Shown piece by piece: positions 37,241 to 46,086 of a stretch of 64,000 bases of DNA. The translations under genes and the position numbers were made by a program. The stretch is from Nocardia sp. NBC_01730 (GTDB lineage Bacteria; Actinomycetota; Actinomycetes; Mycobacteriales; Mycobacteriaceae): the NCBI RefSeq assembly GCF_035920445.1, contig NZ_CP109162.1, positions 3,968,001 to 4,032,000 on the forward strand. Direction: 5' to 3'. The stretch's first letter is position 1; each line of letters opens with the position of its first letter. The notes beneath the pieces were generated by a model that was not told where the DNA came from, did no database searches, and was given only the letters and a program-made list of their open reading frames with translations.

Positions 37241-38356
37241 TCACCGCGCCGCTTCCGACCCCGTATCGCTCATGACGGCCTCGTGGGCGGTACCTGCGAT
37301 GGTTCCGCTGCCGATCACCTCGTCGCCCTGCGGATCCGGACGGTAGAGCACCACGGCCTGGCCGCGCGCGACGCCGGTCAACGGCTCGCGCAGTCGCACT
37401 ACCAGCCCGTCGCCCACCGCTTCGGCGACCGCGGGTGCGGTGCCGCCGTGTGCGCGGACCTGCGCGACGCATTCGATCGGCCCATCCGGCGCGGTATCCG
37501 AAGTCCAGATCGCGCGATCCGCCTCGACCGCCCATACCCGCAGGTCCTCGGCCGAACCGACGCGGACCGTGCCGGAGTCGGGATCGATGGCGGTCACATA
37601 CCGAGGCTTGCCGTCGGCGGCAGGGCCCGGCAACCCGAGGCCCTTGCGCTGGCCGATGGTGAACCCGTGCACGCCGTCGTGCCTCGCCAACTCCTGACCG
37701 TCGGAGTCGACGATCGCCCCGGGCCGGATGCCGATCTTCGCGCCGAGGAAGGCGCGGGTGTCGCCGGAGGGAATGAAGCAGATGTCGTGGCTGTCCGGCT
37801 TGTTCGCGACAGCGAGCCCGCGCTCGGCGGCCTCTTCGCGAATGCGCGGCTTGGGGGTGTCCCCCACCGGGAACATCGCACGCGAAAGCTGCTGCGCGGT
37901 CAGCACCGCGAGCACGTAGGACTGGTCCTTGTCCGCGTCGACGGCGCGGCGCAGCACGCCGTCCGCGAGCCGCGCGTAGTGACCGGTGACCACCGCGTCG
38001 AAGCCGAGCGCGACCGCGCGATCGGCCAGCGCGGAGAACTTGATCTTCTCGTTGCAGCGCAGGCACGGGTTGGGCGTCTCGCCCGCCGCGTACGCGGCGA
38101 CGAAATCGTCGATCACGTCTTCCTTGAAGCGATCGGCGAAATCCCAGACATAGAAGGGGATTCCGAGCACGTCGGCGGCACGCCTGGCGTCACCGGCGTC
38201 CTCCTTCGAGCAGCAGCCGCGCGACCCGGTACGCAGCGTGCCCGGTGTCGCGGACAGCGCCAGATGTACGCCGACCACCTCGTGACCGGCGTCGACGGCA
38301 CGTGCCGCCGCCACGGCCGAATCCACACCACCGCTCATCGCGGCGAGTACCCGCAT
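37241..38356 (-). CDS. mnmA: tRNA-specific 2-thiouridylase MnmA
   Basis: The product is 371 residues and makes 2-thiouridine at wobble U34 of Lys, Glu and Gln tRNAs. The PP-loop is [17 protein letters not shown]. The two catalytic cysteines are seen in [12 protein letters not shown] and [17 protein letters not shown]. The C-terminal beta-barrel that holds the tRNA is present. Start and the iscS stop overlap by 1 bp (TGATG), with GGGAGG upstream, so the sulfur donor and the thiolase are made together. Confidence 0.96.
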   Translation of the reverse strand: MRVLAAMSGGVDSAVAAARAVDAGHEVVGVHLALSATPGTLRTGSRGCCSKEDAGDARRAADVLGIPFYVWDFADRFKEDVIDDFVAAYAAGETPNPCLRCNEKIKFSALADRAVALGFDAVVTGHYARLADGVLRRAVDADKDQSYVLAVLTAQQLSRAMFPVGDTPKPRIREEAAERGLAVANKPDSHDICFIPSGDTRAFLGAKIGIRPGAIVDSDGQELARHDGVHGFTIGQRKGLGLPGPAADGKPRYVTAIDPDSGTVRVGSAEDLRVWAVEADRAIWTSDTAPDGPIECVAQVRAHGGTAPAVAEAVGDGLVVRLREPLTGVARGQAVVLYRPDPQGDEVIGSGTIAGTAHEAVMSDTGSEAAR

Positions 38357-39585
38357 CAAGCACCTCCCTTCGCACCGGCCAGGCCCGCGGCCCTGGCCCG
38401 CTCCACCACCTGCGGCAGCACTTCCAGTAACGCGTCGACGTCGGCGCGGTTCGAGGTGTGCCCCAACGAGAATCGCAGTGATCCGCGCGCCTGCCACGGT
38501 TCGACACCCATGGCGATGAGCACATGGCTCGGCGTGGCGACCCCCGCGGTGCACGCGGAACCGGTCGAGCACTCGATGCCCGCCGCGTCCAGCAGCATCA
38601 GCAGCGAATCACCTTCACAGCCAGGGAACGTGAAGTGCGCGTTGCCGGGCAGGCGCCGGTCGCCGACCGGTCCGTTGAGCACCGGGTCCGGCACCGTCGC
38701 GCGGACACCCTCGATCAGCGCTTCTCGCAGCGCGGTCAATTCGACTGTGCGCGTGGGCAATTCGATCGCGGTCTGGCGCAGCGCGGTGGCGAGTCCGACG
38801 GCGGCCGCCGTGTCCGCGGTACCGGACCGCAGGTCGCGCTCGTGCCCGCCACCGTGCAGCAGCGGCACACACGGCACCTGCCTGCCCAGCAGCAGCACGC
38901 CGACACCGTGCGGACCCCCGACCTTGTGTCCGGCGAAGCTCGCCGCGGAAAGACCGCTGAAACCGAAATCGATCGGCAGCTGCGCCGCGGCCTGCACCGC
39001 GTCGCTGTGCATCGGCACGCCGAATTCCTGTGCCACAGCGGCGAGTTCATCGATCAGCTGAATGGTGCCGACCTCGTTGTTCGCCCACATGATGGTGACC
39101 AGCGCGACGTCACCCGGGTTCTCGGCCAGCGCAGCGCGCAGTGCGCCCGGCGCGACCACGCCCTCGGCGTCCACCGGCAGCCAGGTCACCTCGGCGCCCT
39201 CGTGCTGCTGCAGCCACTCCACCGCATCGAGCACCGCGTGATGCTCGACCGAGCCGGCGATGATCCGGTTCCTGCGCGGCTCGGCGTCGCGACGCGCCCA
39301 GAAAATACCCTTCACCGCCAGGTTGTCGCTCTCGGTGCCGCCAGAGGTGAACACGACCTCCGACGGACGGGCGCCCAGGTCGGCGGCGATCGACTCGCGC
39401 GCCTCCTCCAGCAACCGTCGAGCGGCGCGCCCCGATCCGTGCAGCGAGGACGCGTTGCCCGCCATGCTCATGGCAGCCGTCATCGCCTCGATGGCGGCAG
39501 GCAGCATCGGTGTGGTCGCCGCATGATCGAGGTAGACCGTCTGGGGCGCAGCACCGTTGACCGGACCCGAATAAGCCGACTTCAT
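38356..39585 (-). CDS. iscS: Cysteine desulfurase, IscS/NifS type
   Basis: This PLP enzyme of 409 residues takes sulfur from cysteine to a persulfide. Signature [10 protein letters not shown] at the N-terminus, PLP lysine in [16 protein letters not shown], and active-site cysteine loop [17 protein letters not shown] are all visible. It feeds MnmA, whose gene overlaps by one base, and possibly Fe-S assembly. The order matches Rv3025c-Rv3024c in M. tuberculosis from memory. Confidence 0.95.
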   Translation of the reverse strand: MKSAYSGPVNGAAPQTVYLDHAATTPMLPAAIEAMTAAMSMAGNASSLHGSGRAARRLLEEARESIAADLGARPSEVVFTSGGTESDNLAVKGIFWARRDAEPRRNRIIAGSVEHHAVLDAVEWLQQHEGAEVTWLPVDAEGVVAPGALRAALAENPGDVALVTIMWANNEVGTIQLIDELAAVAQEFGVPMHSDAVQAAAQLPIDFGFSGLSAASFAGHKVGGPHGVGVLLLGRQVPCVPLLHGGGHERDLRSGTADTAAAVGLATALRQTAIELPTRTVELTALREALIEGVRATVPDPVLNGPVGDRRLPGNAHFTFPGCEGDSLLMLLDAAGIECSTGSACTAGVATPSHVLIAMGVEPWQARGSLRFSLGHTSNRADVDALLEVLPQVVERARAAGLAGAKGGA

Positions 39586-39730
39586 GACCAGTAAAGGATA
39601 GCTGTCGCGGGTAGCGGGTTATTCCCCCCTGCTCACGAGCTCGCAGCCGCAGCGTGCGGCCCGATCCGCCGCGCGGAAATGGCCACCCACCACGGCAGGA
39701 GCGGCGACCAGCCTTGGTTACCTATTGAAT

Positions 39731-39750
39731 GTACCGTTATATAACGGTAC
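39731..39750. promoter_or_regulatory. Perfect 20-bp palindrome upstream of secreted repeat protein
   Basis: GTACCGTTATATAACGGTAC is its own reverse complement. It stands out as an AT-rich island in GC-rich DNA, 106 bp upstream of the repeat-protein ATG and 145 bp from the iscS start on the other strand. The form suits a dimeric repressor operator (TetR, GntR or MarR type). No regulator gene adjoins it; the nearest candidate is the XRE gene at 41.4 kb. Confidence 0.6.
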
Positions 39751-39856
39751 GCTGGCGGACGTATTGAAGCCCTCCGGCGCGTGAGTGGAACAGATATCGG
39801 GCCGGACTACCGGCCGGTCACCGACCGGACGACGTTATCGAGTGAGGAAGTTCCCG

Positions 39857-40249
39857 ATGAGCCCAGACACGCACCAGCACGGACGTACCCGGCGCGCGGT
39901 CGCACGCGTTGCCGTCACCTCCGCGCTTGCCCTGATGCCGATTGCCGCCATCGCGGTGCCCGCGCTCGCCGACGCGGTGGTGCTCGAGCCCGCCGATCAG
40001 ATCGACCTGGTCCATGATCGCCCTGGCCACAATCGGCATGGGCACGACAACTGGAACCGCGGACGCAACGACGACTGGAACCGCGGACGCAACGACCACG
40101 GCAACTGGAACCGCGGACGCAACGACAACTGGAACCGCGGACGCGACGACGACTGGAATCGCGGACGCCACGACCACGGCAACTGGAATCGGGGCGGCAA
40201 CGGGTGGAACGGGTTGTTCCCCCTGCCGTTCTCCGGAAGCGCGTTCTGA
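39857..40249 (+). CDS. Secreted Trp-Asn-Arg-Gly repeat protein
   Basis: The product is 130 residues. A signal peptide (RRAVARVAVTSALALMPIAAIAVPALA) is followed by a mature part built almost only from 7-10 residue repeats of the form (D/H)(D/N/G)-WNRGRND, about six copies, ending in a hydrophobic tail GLFPLPFSGSAF. The Asn/Asp/Arg/Trp/His composition suggests a disordered or adhesive, possibly ion- or polysaccharide-binding exported polypeptide. There is no known domain. GAGGAAG lies 6 bases before the ATG; the longer frame from 39785 is less likely. The terminal aromatic residue in SGSAF resembles, loosely, beta-barrel-type or anchoring ends, but this is speculation. Confidence 0.78.
   Translation: MSPDTHQHGRTRRAVARVAVTSALALMPIAAIAVPALADAVVLEPADQIDLVHDRPGHNRHGHDNWNRGRNDDWNRGRNDHGNWNRGRNDNWNRGRDDDWNRGRHDHGNWNRGGNGWNGLFPLPFSGSAF
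40042..40200 (+). repeat. Tandem 21/24/27-nt coding repeats (WNRGRND)
   Basis: The core AACTGGAACCGCGGACGCAA recurs about six times in frame, with variant insertions of a GACCACGGC triplet block. DNA identity is high between neighbours, so the array probably grew by slippage and copy number may vary between strains. Confidence 0.75.
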
Positions 40250-40314
40250 GCGACTGTCGGGATCAACCGACTCTGCGCACCGGCACCCGATCCCCGAACT
40301 CCGGCCCACCTTGA

Positions 40315-41286
40315 TCAGCGTGGCCTGGAGTTCGGCGAAAGCGGGATCGAAGAGGTCCGTGACTGGTCGACGGTCGCCGCGGTGAATCGTTCGGCGGCGT
40401 CCCAGAGTTCGCGTTCGCGCCGCGGGTCGTAGGACTCCTCGGATGACCGGGCCACACGGCCCCGGTCGACGTAGGAGCCGGTCGGCGCCTTGGTCGCGCC
40501 GAGGACGACGTCGGCGAGGTATCGTCCCGCGGCGCCGCGGCTGGTCGCGAATGGTGTGAGGGTCAGCGCCGGAAGGATGCGCCGCATCGCGAACCGGGAG
40601 ACCGGGTCGGCGTTGCGAGCGAGGTCGGTGCCGGGGACGAACCCCGGATTGTAGGCGACGGCGTCGATTCCGGCCGGCAGGCGGCGCGCGTATTCGTGCA
40701 CGAGGTAGATGGCGGCCAGCTTGCTTGTGGAGTACGCGGTGCGTCCGCCGGCCGTGGTTTCGGGCTCGGGGAAGGCGCCGGTGTGGGCGAGGGCGTCCGG
40801 GGAGCGCCAGGCCGGTCCGGGCACCATGCCCATGTTGTGCTGGAAGTCGCCGAAATGGGTGTCGCTGACGGTGATCACGATCCGGGCAGGAGCGACGAAG
40901 CGGTCCTCGAGCAGGCGGATGAACAGGTGGTTGGCGAGCACGTTGACGGTGAAGGTGGACTCGAACCCGTCGGGTCCCTCGGTGAGCGCGTTGGTGTATT
41001 GCATGCCGGCGTTGCCCACGAAGCCGCGCAGCGGCGGCAGGTCACCGCGGCTGAGCCGGTCCCGGATCGCCATGGCGGCCGACCGGACGCTCGCGAGCGA
41101 GCCGAGGTCCGCCTCGACGTGCGAGACCGCGTACCGACCCTCCCCGAGCGCTGCGGACAGCCGTGCACCGGAGGACCCGCGGGCGACGACGAGGAGATGT
41201 ACGTCCGGTGACTCGCTCACGATGCGCTCGGCGGCGATACGGCCGATCCCGCGGCTCGCGCCTGTCATGACGATGGTGTGCGGCAT
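40315..41286 (-). CDS. Short-chain dehydrogenase, protochlorophyllide reductase-like
   Basis: The 323-residue SDR begins MPHTIVMTGASRGIGRIAAERI (TGxxxGIG) with NAG as VGNAGMQYT. The active site is VSDTHFG (Ser) and YSTSKLAAIYLVHEYARRL (YxxxK). The long C-terminus and layout resemble the oxidoreductase/retinol-dehydrogenase type. The start has GAAGGAG 7 bases upstream. It diverges from an XRE regulator, which probably controls it. The substrate is unknown. Confidence 0.88.
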   Translation of the reverse strand: MPHTIVMTGASRGIGRIAAERIVSESPDVHLLVVARGSSGARLSAALGEGRYAVSHVEADLGSLASVRSAAMAIRDRLSRGDLPPLRGFVGNAGMQYTNALTEGPDGFESTFTVNVLANHLFIRLLEDRFVAPARIVITVSDTHFGDFQHNMGMVPGPAWRSPDALAHTGAFPEPETTAGGRTAYSTSKLAAIYLVHEYARRLPAGIDAVAYNPGFVPGTDLARNADPVSRFAMRRILPALTLTPFATSRGAAGRYLADVVLGATKAPTGSYVDRGRVARSSEESYDPRRERELWDAAERFTAATVDQSRTSSIPLSPNSRPR

Positions 41287-41435
41287 GGTGGACTCCTTCG
41301 GGCTGGTGGGGCGATGCGGCTCGGCCTGCGCACCACCCACGTTCGTCGCTCTCGCCACCGTCAACCAGTGCCGTGCCCGTCACTAGGACCAGCAGTACCC
41401 AGGCTCGTCCGCTGCCGGACGGCGACAATAGGGCC

Positions 41436-42290
41436 ATGGCTGCCTCCCACTCCGGCTTCGGCGCACTCCTGCATACCTGGCGTGACCGCCTCTCCCCGGC
41501 AGACGCCGGCATCACCGTGACGCCGGGCCGCCGCGCCCCGGGACTGCGCCGCGAGGAGCTCGCCCAGCTGGCCGGGCTCTCGGTCGACTACGTTCTGCGC
41601 TTGGAGCAGGAACGCGCGAAGAACCCCTCGGCGCAAGTCGTCAGCGCCCTCGCCAGGGCCCTGCAGCTCTCCCGGGCCGAACGCGACCAGCTCTACCGAA
41701 GCGCCGGGCTCCTGCCACCACAGGACGGAACGATCACCACCCACGTGCCCCCGAGTATCCAACGGCTGGCCGCGCGCCTGGGAGACGTCCCGATCGGAGT
41801 GTTCACCGCAGACTGGACCCTGGTGTGGTGGAACGCCATGTGGAGTGCCCTGCACGGCGACCCCGCCGTGGTCCCGGCCACCGAGCGGAATCTGGCCCGC
41901 GCCCTGTTCGGAAAAGGCGCCGCTCATGCCGCGATGCGGCCCGTCCACTCCGAGCGCGCACCGGACGCCTTCGCGGCGTCGATCGTCGCCGATCTCAAAG
42001 ACGCTGCCTCCCGCTACCCCGCGGACGCCCAACTCGATTGTCTCGTGCGAGACCTCCGAGAAGTATCCGACGCCTTCGCCCGGTGCTGGGCCACAGGCAC
42101 GGCGGTTCAGCACACCACCGACCGCAAAACAATCCGGCATCCCGAGATCGGCGACATCGTGCTCGACTGCGACGTCCTCATCGTCCCGGGCGCGGACCTG
42201 CGCATGGTCACCTACACCGCAGCGGCCGGAAGCAACGACGCTGGAAAACTCGACCTCCTCCGCGTCACAGGCGGCCGCACGCTCTCCTGA
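41436..42290 (+). CDS. XRE-family regulator with MmyB-like ligand domain
   Basis: The product is 284 residues. The N-terminal helix-turn-helix is RRAPGLRREELAQLAGLSVDYVLRLEQERAKNPSAQVVSALARAL. The C-terminal domain (VFTADWTLVWWNAMWSALHGDP, later LREVSDAFARCWATG) matches the MmyB-like ligand-binding domain linked to Streptomyces regulators. Such proteins often control a divergently transcribed reductase, here the SDR at 40.3-41.3 kb. A hairpin terminator follows the stop. Confidence 0.9.
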   Translation: MAASHSGFGALLHTWRDRLSPADAGITVTPGRRAPGLRREELAQLAGLSVDYVLRLEQERAKNPSAQVVSALARALQLSRAERDQLYRSAGLLPPQDGTITTHVPPSIQRLAARLGDVPIGVFTADWTLVWWNAMWSALHGDPAVVPATERNLARALFGKGAAHAAMRPVHSERAPDAFAASIVADLKDAASRYPADAQLDCLVRDLREVSDAFARCWATGTAVQHTTDRKTIRHPEIGDIVLDCDVLIVPGADLRMVTYTAAAGSNDAGKLDLLRVTGGRTLS

Positions 42291-42304
42291 CCGGCCGACG
42301 GACG

Positions 42305-42324
42305 GGGCCGACAGTAGTCGGCCC
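42305..42324. terminator. Hairpin terminator after the XRE gene
   Basis: GGGCCGAC-AGTA-GTCGGCCC forms a perfect 8-bp stem with a 4-nt loop, 15 bp downstream of the regulator's stop codon. No T-run follows. The remaining spacer to 42489 shows no gene. Confidence 0.6.
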
Positions 42325-42489
42325 ATTCACGCAGACTCGGCGCCGTCCTGGTGAATAGATGTCTGCCGGAATGGTATGAGACCGAGAAGGCCGCCCACCG
42401 GCTGCCGGAGAACTCGGATTCGATGGCGAGTCGCTACCGCCGCGCAGCGCGCCGGTCGCCAAGCCACATCCGCTGGATCGACCGACCGA

Positions 42490-43506
42490 CTATCGAGCGA
42501 CGGCGGAGGTCCGACGACCGCGCAGCGTGGGGCGAAGACGCGGCCTGCGCACTTCCAGCGCATCCGCCGCGACCGACGGGTCCTGTACTCGGGTGTTCGC
42601 CGCCTCGATCCACACCGTGGCGTCCAGCATGTCGTGCCGCGACCGCTCGGTGCCGCGCACGGCGGCCTCGCAGCGGCGGGCGAGGTCGCGCCGATCCGTG
42701 CCCGGCTGTTGCGTCGGCTCGAGCACCACCTCGGCGATCATCCCGCGCGAACGCAACACCCGGCGCGCGGACGAGGCGAAGGTGTCGACGCCGACGAACC
42801 CGGGCACCGTGCACTGCGCGCCGTGCCGGTCCAGATACCGCAACCGCACCGGTTGCACCGCTGTGCCGGTGTCAACCGCCGCCTGGAACAGCGCGGGCCG
42901 CATGGTTCCGTAGGCGCGGCCGCACCACGTGGTGCCCTCGGGGAACACGCCGATCCGTTCACCGGCGGCCAGCCGCGCACCGATCGAGACCACCACATCG
43001 GGCAGCGCCCGCAGGCGTTCACGCTCGATCGGGACCACTCGCATCAGCTTCGCGAGCCCACCGAGCAGCGGCCAGTCCACCATGTCCGCGCGCGCCACGA
43101 ACCCGAGCGGCTGCACCGACGCCAGCGCGACAATGTCGGTCCAGCCGATGTGTCCGGTGACGACCAAGACACCGCGGCCGGGCACACCGAAGCGTTCCCG
43201 CGGAAGCGCGGCACCGCTCTCGTCCACGGCCGCCCGGTTGTCGACGATCCGCAAGCGCATGCCGAGGCAGCCGAGCAGCATGCGCGCGTATCCGCGCTGC
43301 AGCAGCTCGCGCTTGCCGCGCGGAGTCACGACGTGCGCGACCGGGAAGCTGACCAGCAGTCCGGCGACTCCGACCAGCCTCACGGCCACCCGGCCGATAC
43401 CGACCTGATCGATCGGCTCGAGGCAGCCGGGCCCACAGGGGCTCGACGGCATCCACGCGTGTGCGGCGGCCTGCGCGGGCGGCGCGTCGAAGACCACGGT
43501 TTTCAC
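42490..43506 (-). CDS. 1-acyl-glycerol-3-phosphate acyltransferase family (PlsC/OlsA-like)
   Basis: The product is 338 residues. The acyltransferase motif HxxxxD appears as GHIGWTD and FPEGTTWCG gives the substrate-binding block. There is a hydrophobic segment near residue 40-60 (VAVRLVGVAGLLVSFPVAHV). It transfers an acyl chain to a hydroxyl on a lysolipid. It overlaps by 4 bp the upstream N-acyltransferase gene, the pattern expected for an OlsB-OlsA pair making ornithine lipid, although acceptor identity is inferred. The mycobacterial counterpart pair is Rv3026c-Rv3027c from memory. The start is GTG at 43506. Confidence 0.85.
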   Translation of the reverse strand: MKTVVFDAPPAQAAAHAWMPSSPCGPGCLEPIDQVGIGRVAVRLVGVAGLLVSFPVAHVVTPRGKRELLQRGYARMLLGCLGMRLRIVDNRAAVDESGAALPRERFGVPGRGVLVVTGHIGWTDIVALASVQPLGFVARADMVDWPLLGGLAKLMRVVPIERERLRALPDVVVSIGARLAAGERIGVFPEGTTWCGRAYGTMRPALFQAAVDTGTAVQPVRLRYLDRHGAQCTVPGFVGVDTFASSARRVLRSRGMIAEVVLEPTQQPGTDRRDLARRCEAAVRGTERSRHDMLDATVWIEAANTRVQDPSVAADALEVRRPRLRPTLRGRRTSAVAR

Positions 43507-44330
43507 CGTCCCCCGTCGAAGGTGGCGGCGGCGGCGCGTAACCGGTTGAGGTAGCGGGTGTTGATGGTGTCCAGGCCGAGCAGTGCGACGAAGTCGGCGA
43601 CCGCGAAATCGGGATCGTGCGCGGGTTCACCGCAGATCTCGGCGCCGAGACGTAGGTAGCCACGCAGCAGCGGAGGCAGCTTCGGGCGCGACGGCGGTTC
43701 CAGTTCGTCCAGGGTCTTGCCGTCGACGATCACAGGGCGATATGGGCGCACCCGTCGCTCCTGGTCGGAAGCGTGTCTGCCGAGCAGCATGTCGCGCACC
43801 CCGCGCACGTTCACGCCGGACGGTTCGACCGGGGTGGCCTGCATCGGCACCGACACGCAGCCCATCACCCAGTCGTAGCCGGTGAGCTGGATGTAGTGCA
43901 TGATGCCCGCCCACATGAGCGTCAGCACCGAACCGTTGCGGTGGTCGGGCACCACACACGCGCGGCCCATCTCCACGATCCGCATGCCCTCCGGATTCAG
44001 CTGGGCGAGATCGAATTCCGTCGCCGTGTAGTACCCGCCCGCGGCCGCCACCTTGTCCGGCGGCAGCATCCGGTAACAGCCGACGAACTCGCCGCAGGCG
44101 TCGTCACGAACGAGCAGATGATCGCAGTGCTCGTCGAACCGGTCGGCGTCGAGTCCGGTGCCGGTGTCCGGGATCCGGAAGCCCGGCTCGTTGGCGAACA
44201 CACCGTAGCGCAGGCGCTGCGCGGCCACGCGGTGCTCGGCGTCGGACGCGACCACCAGCGAATAGCGCGACCGTTCCTCGCCGGAGTCCGTCGGTCGAGC
44301 CGGGGCTGTCAACACGGACGAAATAGTCAT
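43503..44330 (-). CDS. GNAT-like N-acyltransferase, OlsB type
   Basis: The 275-residue protein is of the Acetyltransf_5 (OlsB/FeeM-like) class: AAQRLRYGVFANEPGF, FDEHCDHLLVRDDACGEFVGCYRML, and EMGRACVVPDHRNGSVLTLMWAGIMHYI. OlsB adds a 3-hydroxyacyl group to ornithine; that role here is inferred from coupling to a PlsC-like gene. I chose ATG 44330; a GTG at 44417 is open but adds non-conserved residues. No clear SD is seen. Confidence 0.8.
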   Translation of the reverse strand: MTISSVLTAPARPTDSGEERSRYSLVVASDAEHRVAAQRLRYGVFANEPGFRIPDTGTGLDADRFDEHCDHLLVRDDACGEFVGCYRMLPPDKVAAAGGYYTATEFDLAQLNPEGMRIVEMGRACVVPDHRNGSVLTLMWAGIMHYIQLTGYDWVMGCVSVPMQATPVEPSGVNVRGVRDMLLGRHASDQERRVRPYRPVIVDGKTLDELEPPSRPKLPPLLRGYLRLGAEICGEPAHDPDFAVADFVALLGLDTINTRYLNRLRAAAATFDGGR

Positions 44331-44566
44331 ATCGGTGATGAAGCCAGCTCGACACTGCGAAGGAGCAACCTCGAAGTGTCGCGGCGATGCCGGTTCGGTG
44401 AACGAGACGGCGGTCACACCAAGCGTTCACCGAACGGTTCCAACGCGTTCGTCCATTCGAAAGCGTCTGTGCCGCCGCGCATCCGCGTTTGCCTCCCAAC
44501 GCAACCACACCGGCCCCACCCCCACTTCCGAGCGAAGCGAGACCGAGCATTCCCCGTTCGCGGCCC

Positions 44567-44674
44567 GGCTCGCGTCCGAGCGACCGCCGCGTCCGCGACG
44601 AAGTCACCAGCGTCGGTCGCTCGGACGCGAGCCAAAAGGGGGCCGCGAACCCGCCGCGCCCGCGCGGCCAAAAA
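44567..44674. repeat. Dispersed palindromic intergenic element, copy 2 with inverted half copy
   Basis: GGCTCGCGTCCGAGCGACC (44567-44585) and its exact reverse complement (44615-44633) form a 19-bp perfect inverted repeat around a 29-nt loop. The right half continues as CCAAAAGGGGGCCGCGAAC and CCGCCGCGCCCGCGCGGCC, nearly identical to the reverse complement of 10661-10726. It lies between the ndh stop and the OlsB-like gene. The remainder of the 350-bp spacer (44331-44682) has no gene. A weaker 7-bp stem CGACACT/AGTGTCG lies at 44350-44381. Confidence 0.75.
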
Positions 44675-44682
44675 CACAGCAA

Positions 44683-45975
44683 TCAAGCCGCACGCTGCTC
44701 CGGAGCTCGTTCCTTTGTCGGGGTCGTCTGCTCCTCGGCGAAGCCGGGGCGCCCGGTGCCGACGAACGCGACCAACCAGGAGGCGACCGCGGCGAAGCGG
44801 TTGCGGAAGCCGACCAGGTAGAACAGGTGCACCGCGAGCCATATGAACCAGGCGATCAGACCGCGGAAGGTGATGCGCTCGTTGAGTTTCGTCACCGCGC
44901 TGAACCGGCTGATCACCGCCATGCTGCCCTTGTCCCAGTACTTGAACCCGGTGCCGGGCTGCTTCTTGCGACGGATGATGTCGGCAGCGTGCCTGCCCTC
45001 CTGCATGGCCACTGGCGACTGGCCGGGGTAGCCGTTGAGCGAGGTCATGTCGCCGATGGCGTAGATGTCGGCGTAACCGCCGACGGTGAGGTCTTGGTTG
45101 ATCAGCAGCCGTCCGGCCCGGTCGGTCTCGACGCCGGTGGCCTCGGCCAAGATCTTCGCGAACCCACCCGCCTGCACACCCGCCGACCAGACGACGGTCT
45201 CGGCCGCGATGCCCTGCTCGACGCCGTCGGGGCCTTTGACGGTGACTTTGCCCTGCTCGATGTCGGTGACGAAGGTGCCGAGCAGCACGTCGACGCCGCT
45301 GCGGGTCAACGACTTTTTCGCGTATTCCGACAGCCCTCCGCCGAACGGTGGGAGCACCTCGCCCGCACCTTCCACGAGGGTGACCGAAACCTGCTGGTGG
45401 TAATGCCGTTTCGCCAGTTCCTCCAGTTGGCCCGCTACCTCGACGCCGGTTGCGCCCGCGCCGACCACGACGAAGCTCAGCAGCTTGCGGCTTGTCTGCT
45501 CGTCGGCGTTCGCGGCCTCGGCGAAGACCCGTTCGATCTGCGCGCGCAGCCGCCGCGCGTCATCGATGGTCTTGAGCGAGAAGGTCTTCTCGGCGAAATC
45601 GTCGCGGCCGAAATAGGACTGGCTGGCTCCGGTGGCCGCGATCAACGAGCCGTACCGGATCCGGTGCCGCCCGCCCTCGTTCTCGTAGGTGACGATGGCC
45701 TTGTCTGGATCGATGGCGACCACCGTGCCGAGGCGCACATCGGCCTCGCGGTGGCGGCGCAGGATGCCCGCGATCGGCGGCGCGATCTCTTCCGATGCCA
45801 GCACACCGGTCGCTACCTGGTACAACAGCGGTTGGAACAGATGCTCGGGCGTGCTGGAGATCAGCACATAGTCCACCCCCGACTTGGCGAGCTGTTTAGC
45901 GGCGGCAAGCCCACCGAACCCCGATCCGACAATGACAACACCCGCGGTTTCGATCCCCGCGTCCACGTACTCCAT
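44683..45975 (-). CDS. ndh: Type II NADH dehydrogenase
   Basis: The product is 430 residues and oxidises NADH at the inner face of the membrane to feed menaquinone without pumping protons. FAD-binding VVIVGSGFGGLAAAKQL near residue 15 and NAD-binding VVVGAGATGVEVAGQL near 165 are present, plus the FAD C-block GRLLINQDLTVGGYADIYAIGD. A hydrophobic C-terminal segment (LIAWFIWLAVHLFYLVGF) fits membrane anchoring. It is divergent from a LysR regulator across 111 bp. The M. tuberculosis ndh genes lie elsewhere, so this is an insertion in the syntenic block. Confidence 0.93.
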   Translation of the reverse strand: MEYVDAGIETAGVVIVGSGFGGLAAAKQLAKSGVDYVLISSTPEHLFQPLLYQVATGVLASEEIAPPIAGILRRHREADVRLGTVVAIDPDKAIVTYENEGGRHRIRYGSLIAATGASQSYFGRDDFAEKTFSLKTIDDARRLRAQIERVFAEAANADEQTSRKLLSFVVVGAGATGVEVAGQLEELAKRHYHQQVSVTLVEGAGEVLPPFGGGLSEYAKKSLTRSGVDVLLGTFVTDIEQGKVTVKGPDGVEQGIAAETVVWSAGVQAGGFAKILAEATGVETDRAGRLLINQDLTVGGYADIYAIGDMTSLNGYPGQSPVAMQEGRHAADIIRRKKQPGTGFKYWDKGSMAVISRFSAVTKLNERITFRGLIAWFIWLAVHLFYLVGFRNRFAAVASWLVAFVGTGRPGFAEEQTTPTKERAPEQRAA

Positions 45976-46086
45976 GACAGCCTCCTTCTCTCATTACGAA
46001 CCGTCATCCAAAGGGCAGATATTTCATGTGTTAGGGCGCATACTTCAGATGACTCTTATCTCGATTCCTAATTAATAGGAGGTGCT

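Noticed and set aside
36299..39061. 920-codon open frame on the + strand
   Set aside because: It runs antisense through the MetE-like, mnmA and iscS genes, is rich in Arg/His/Gln and has no domain.
45976..46086. Definite LysR T-N11-A box
   Set aside because: The AT-rich spacer has several partial matches, none convincing, so only a tentative site is mentioned.
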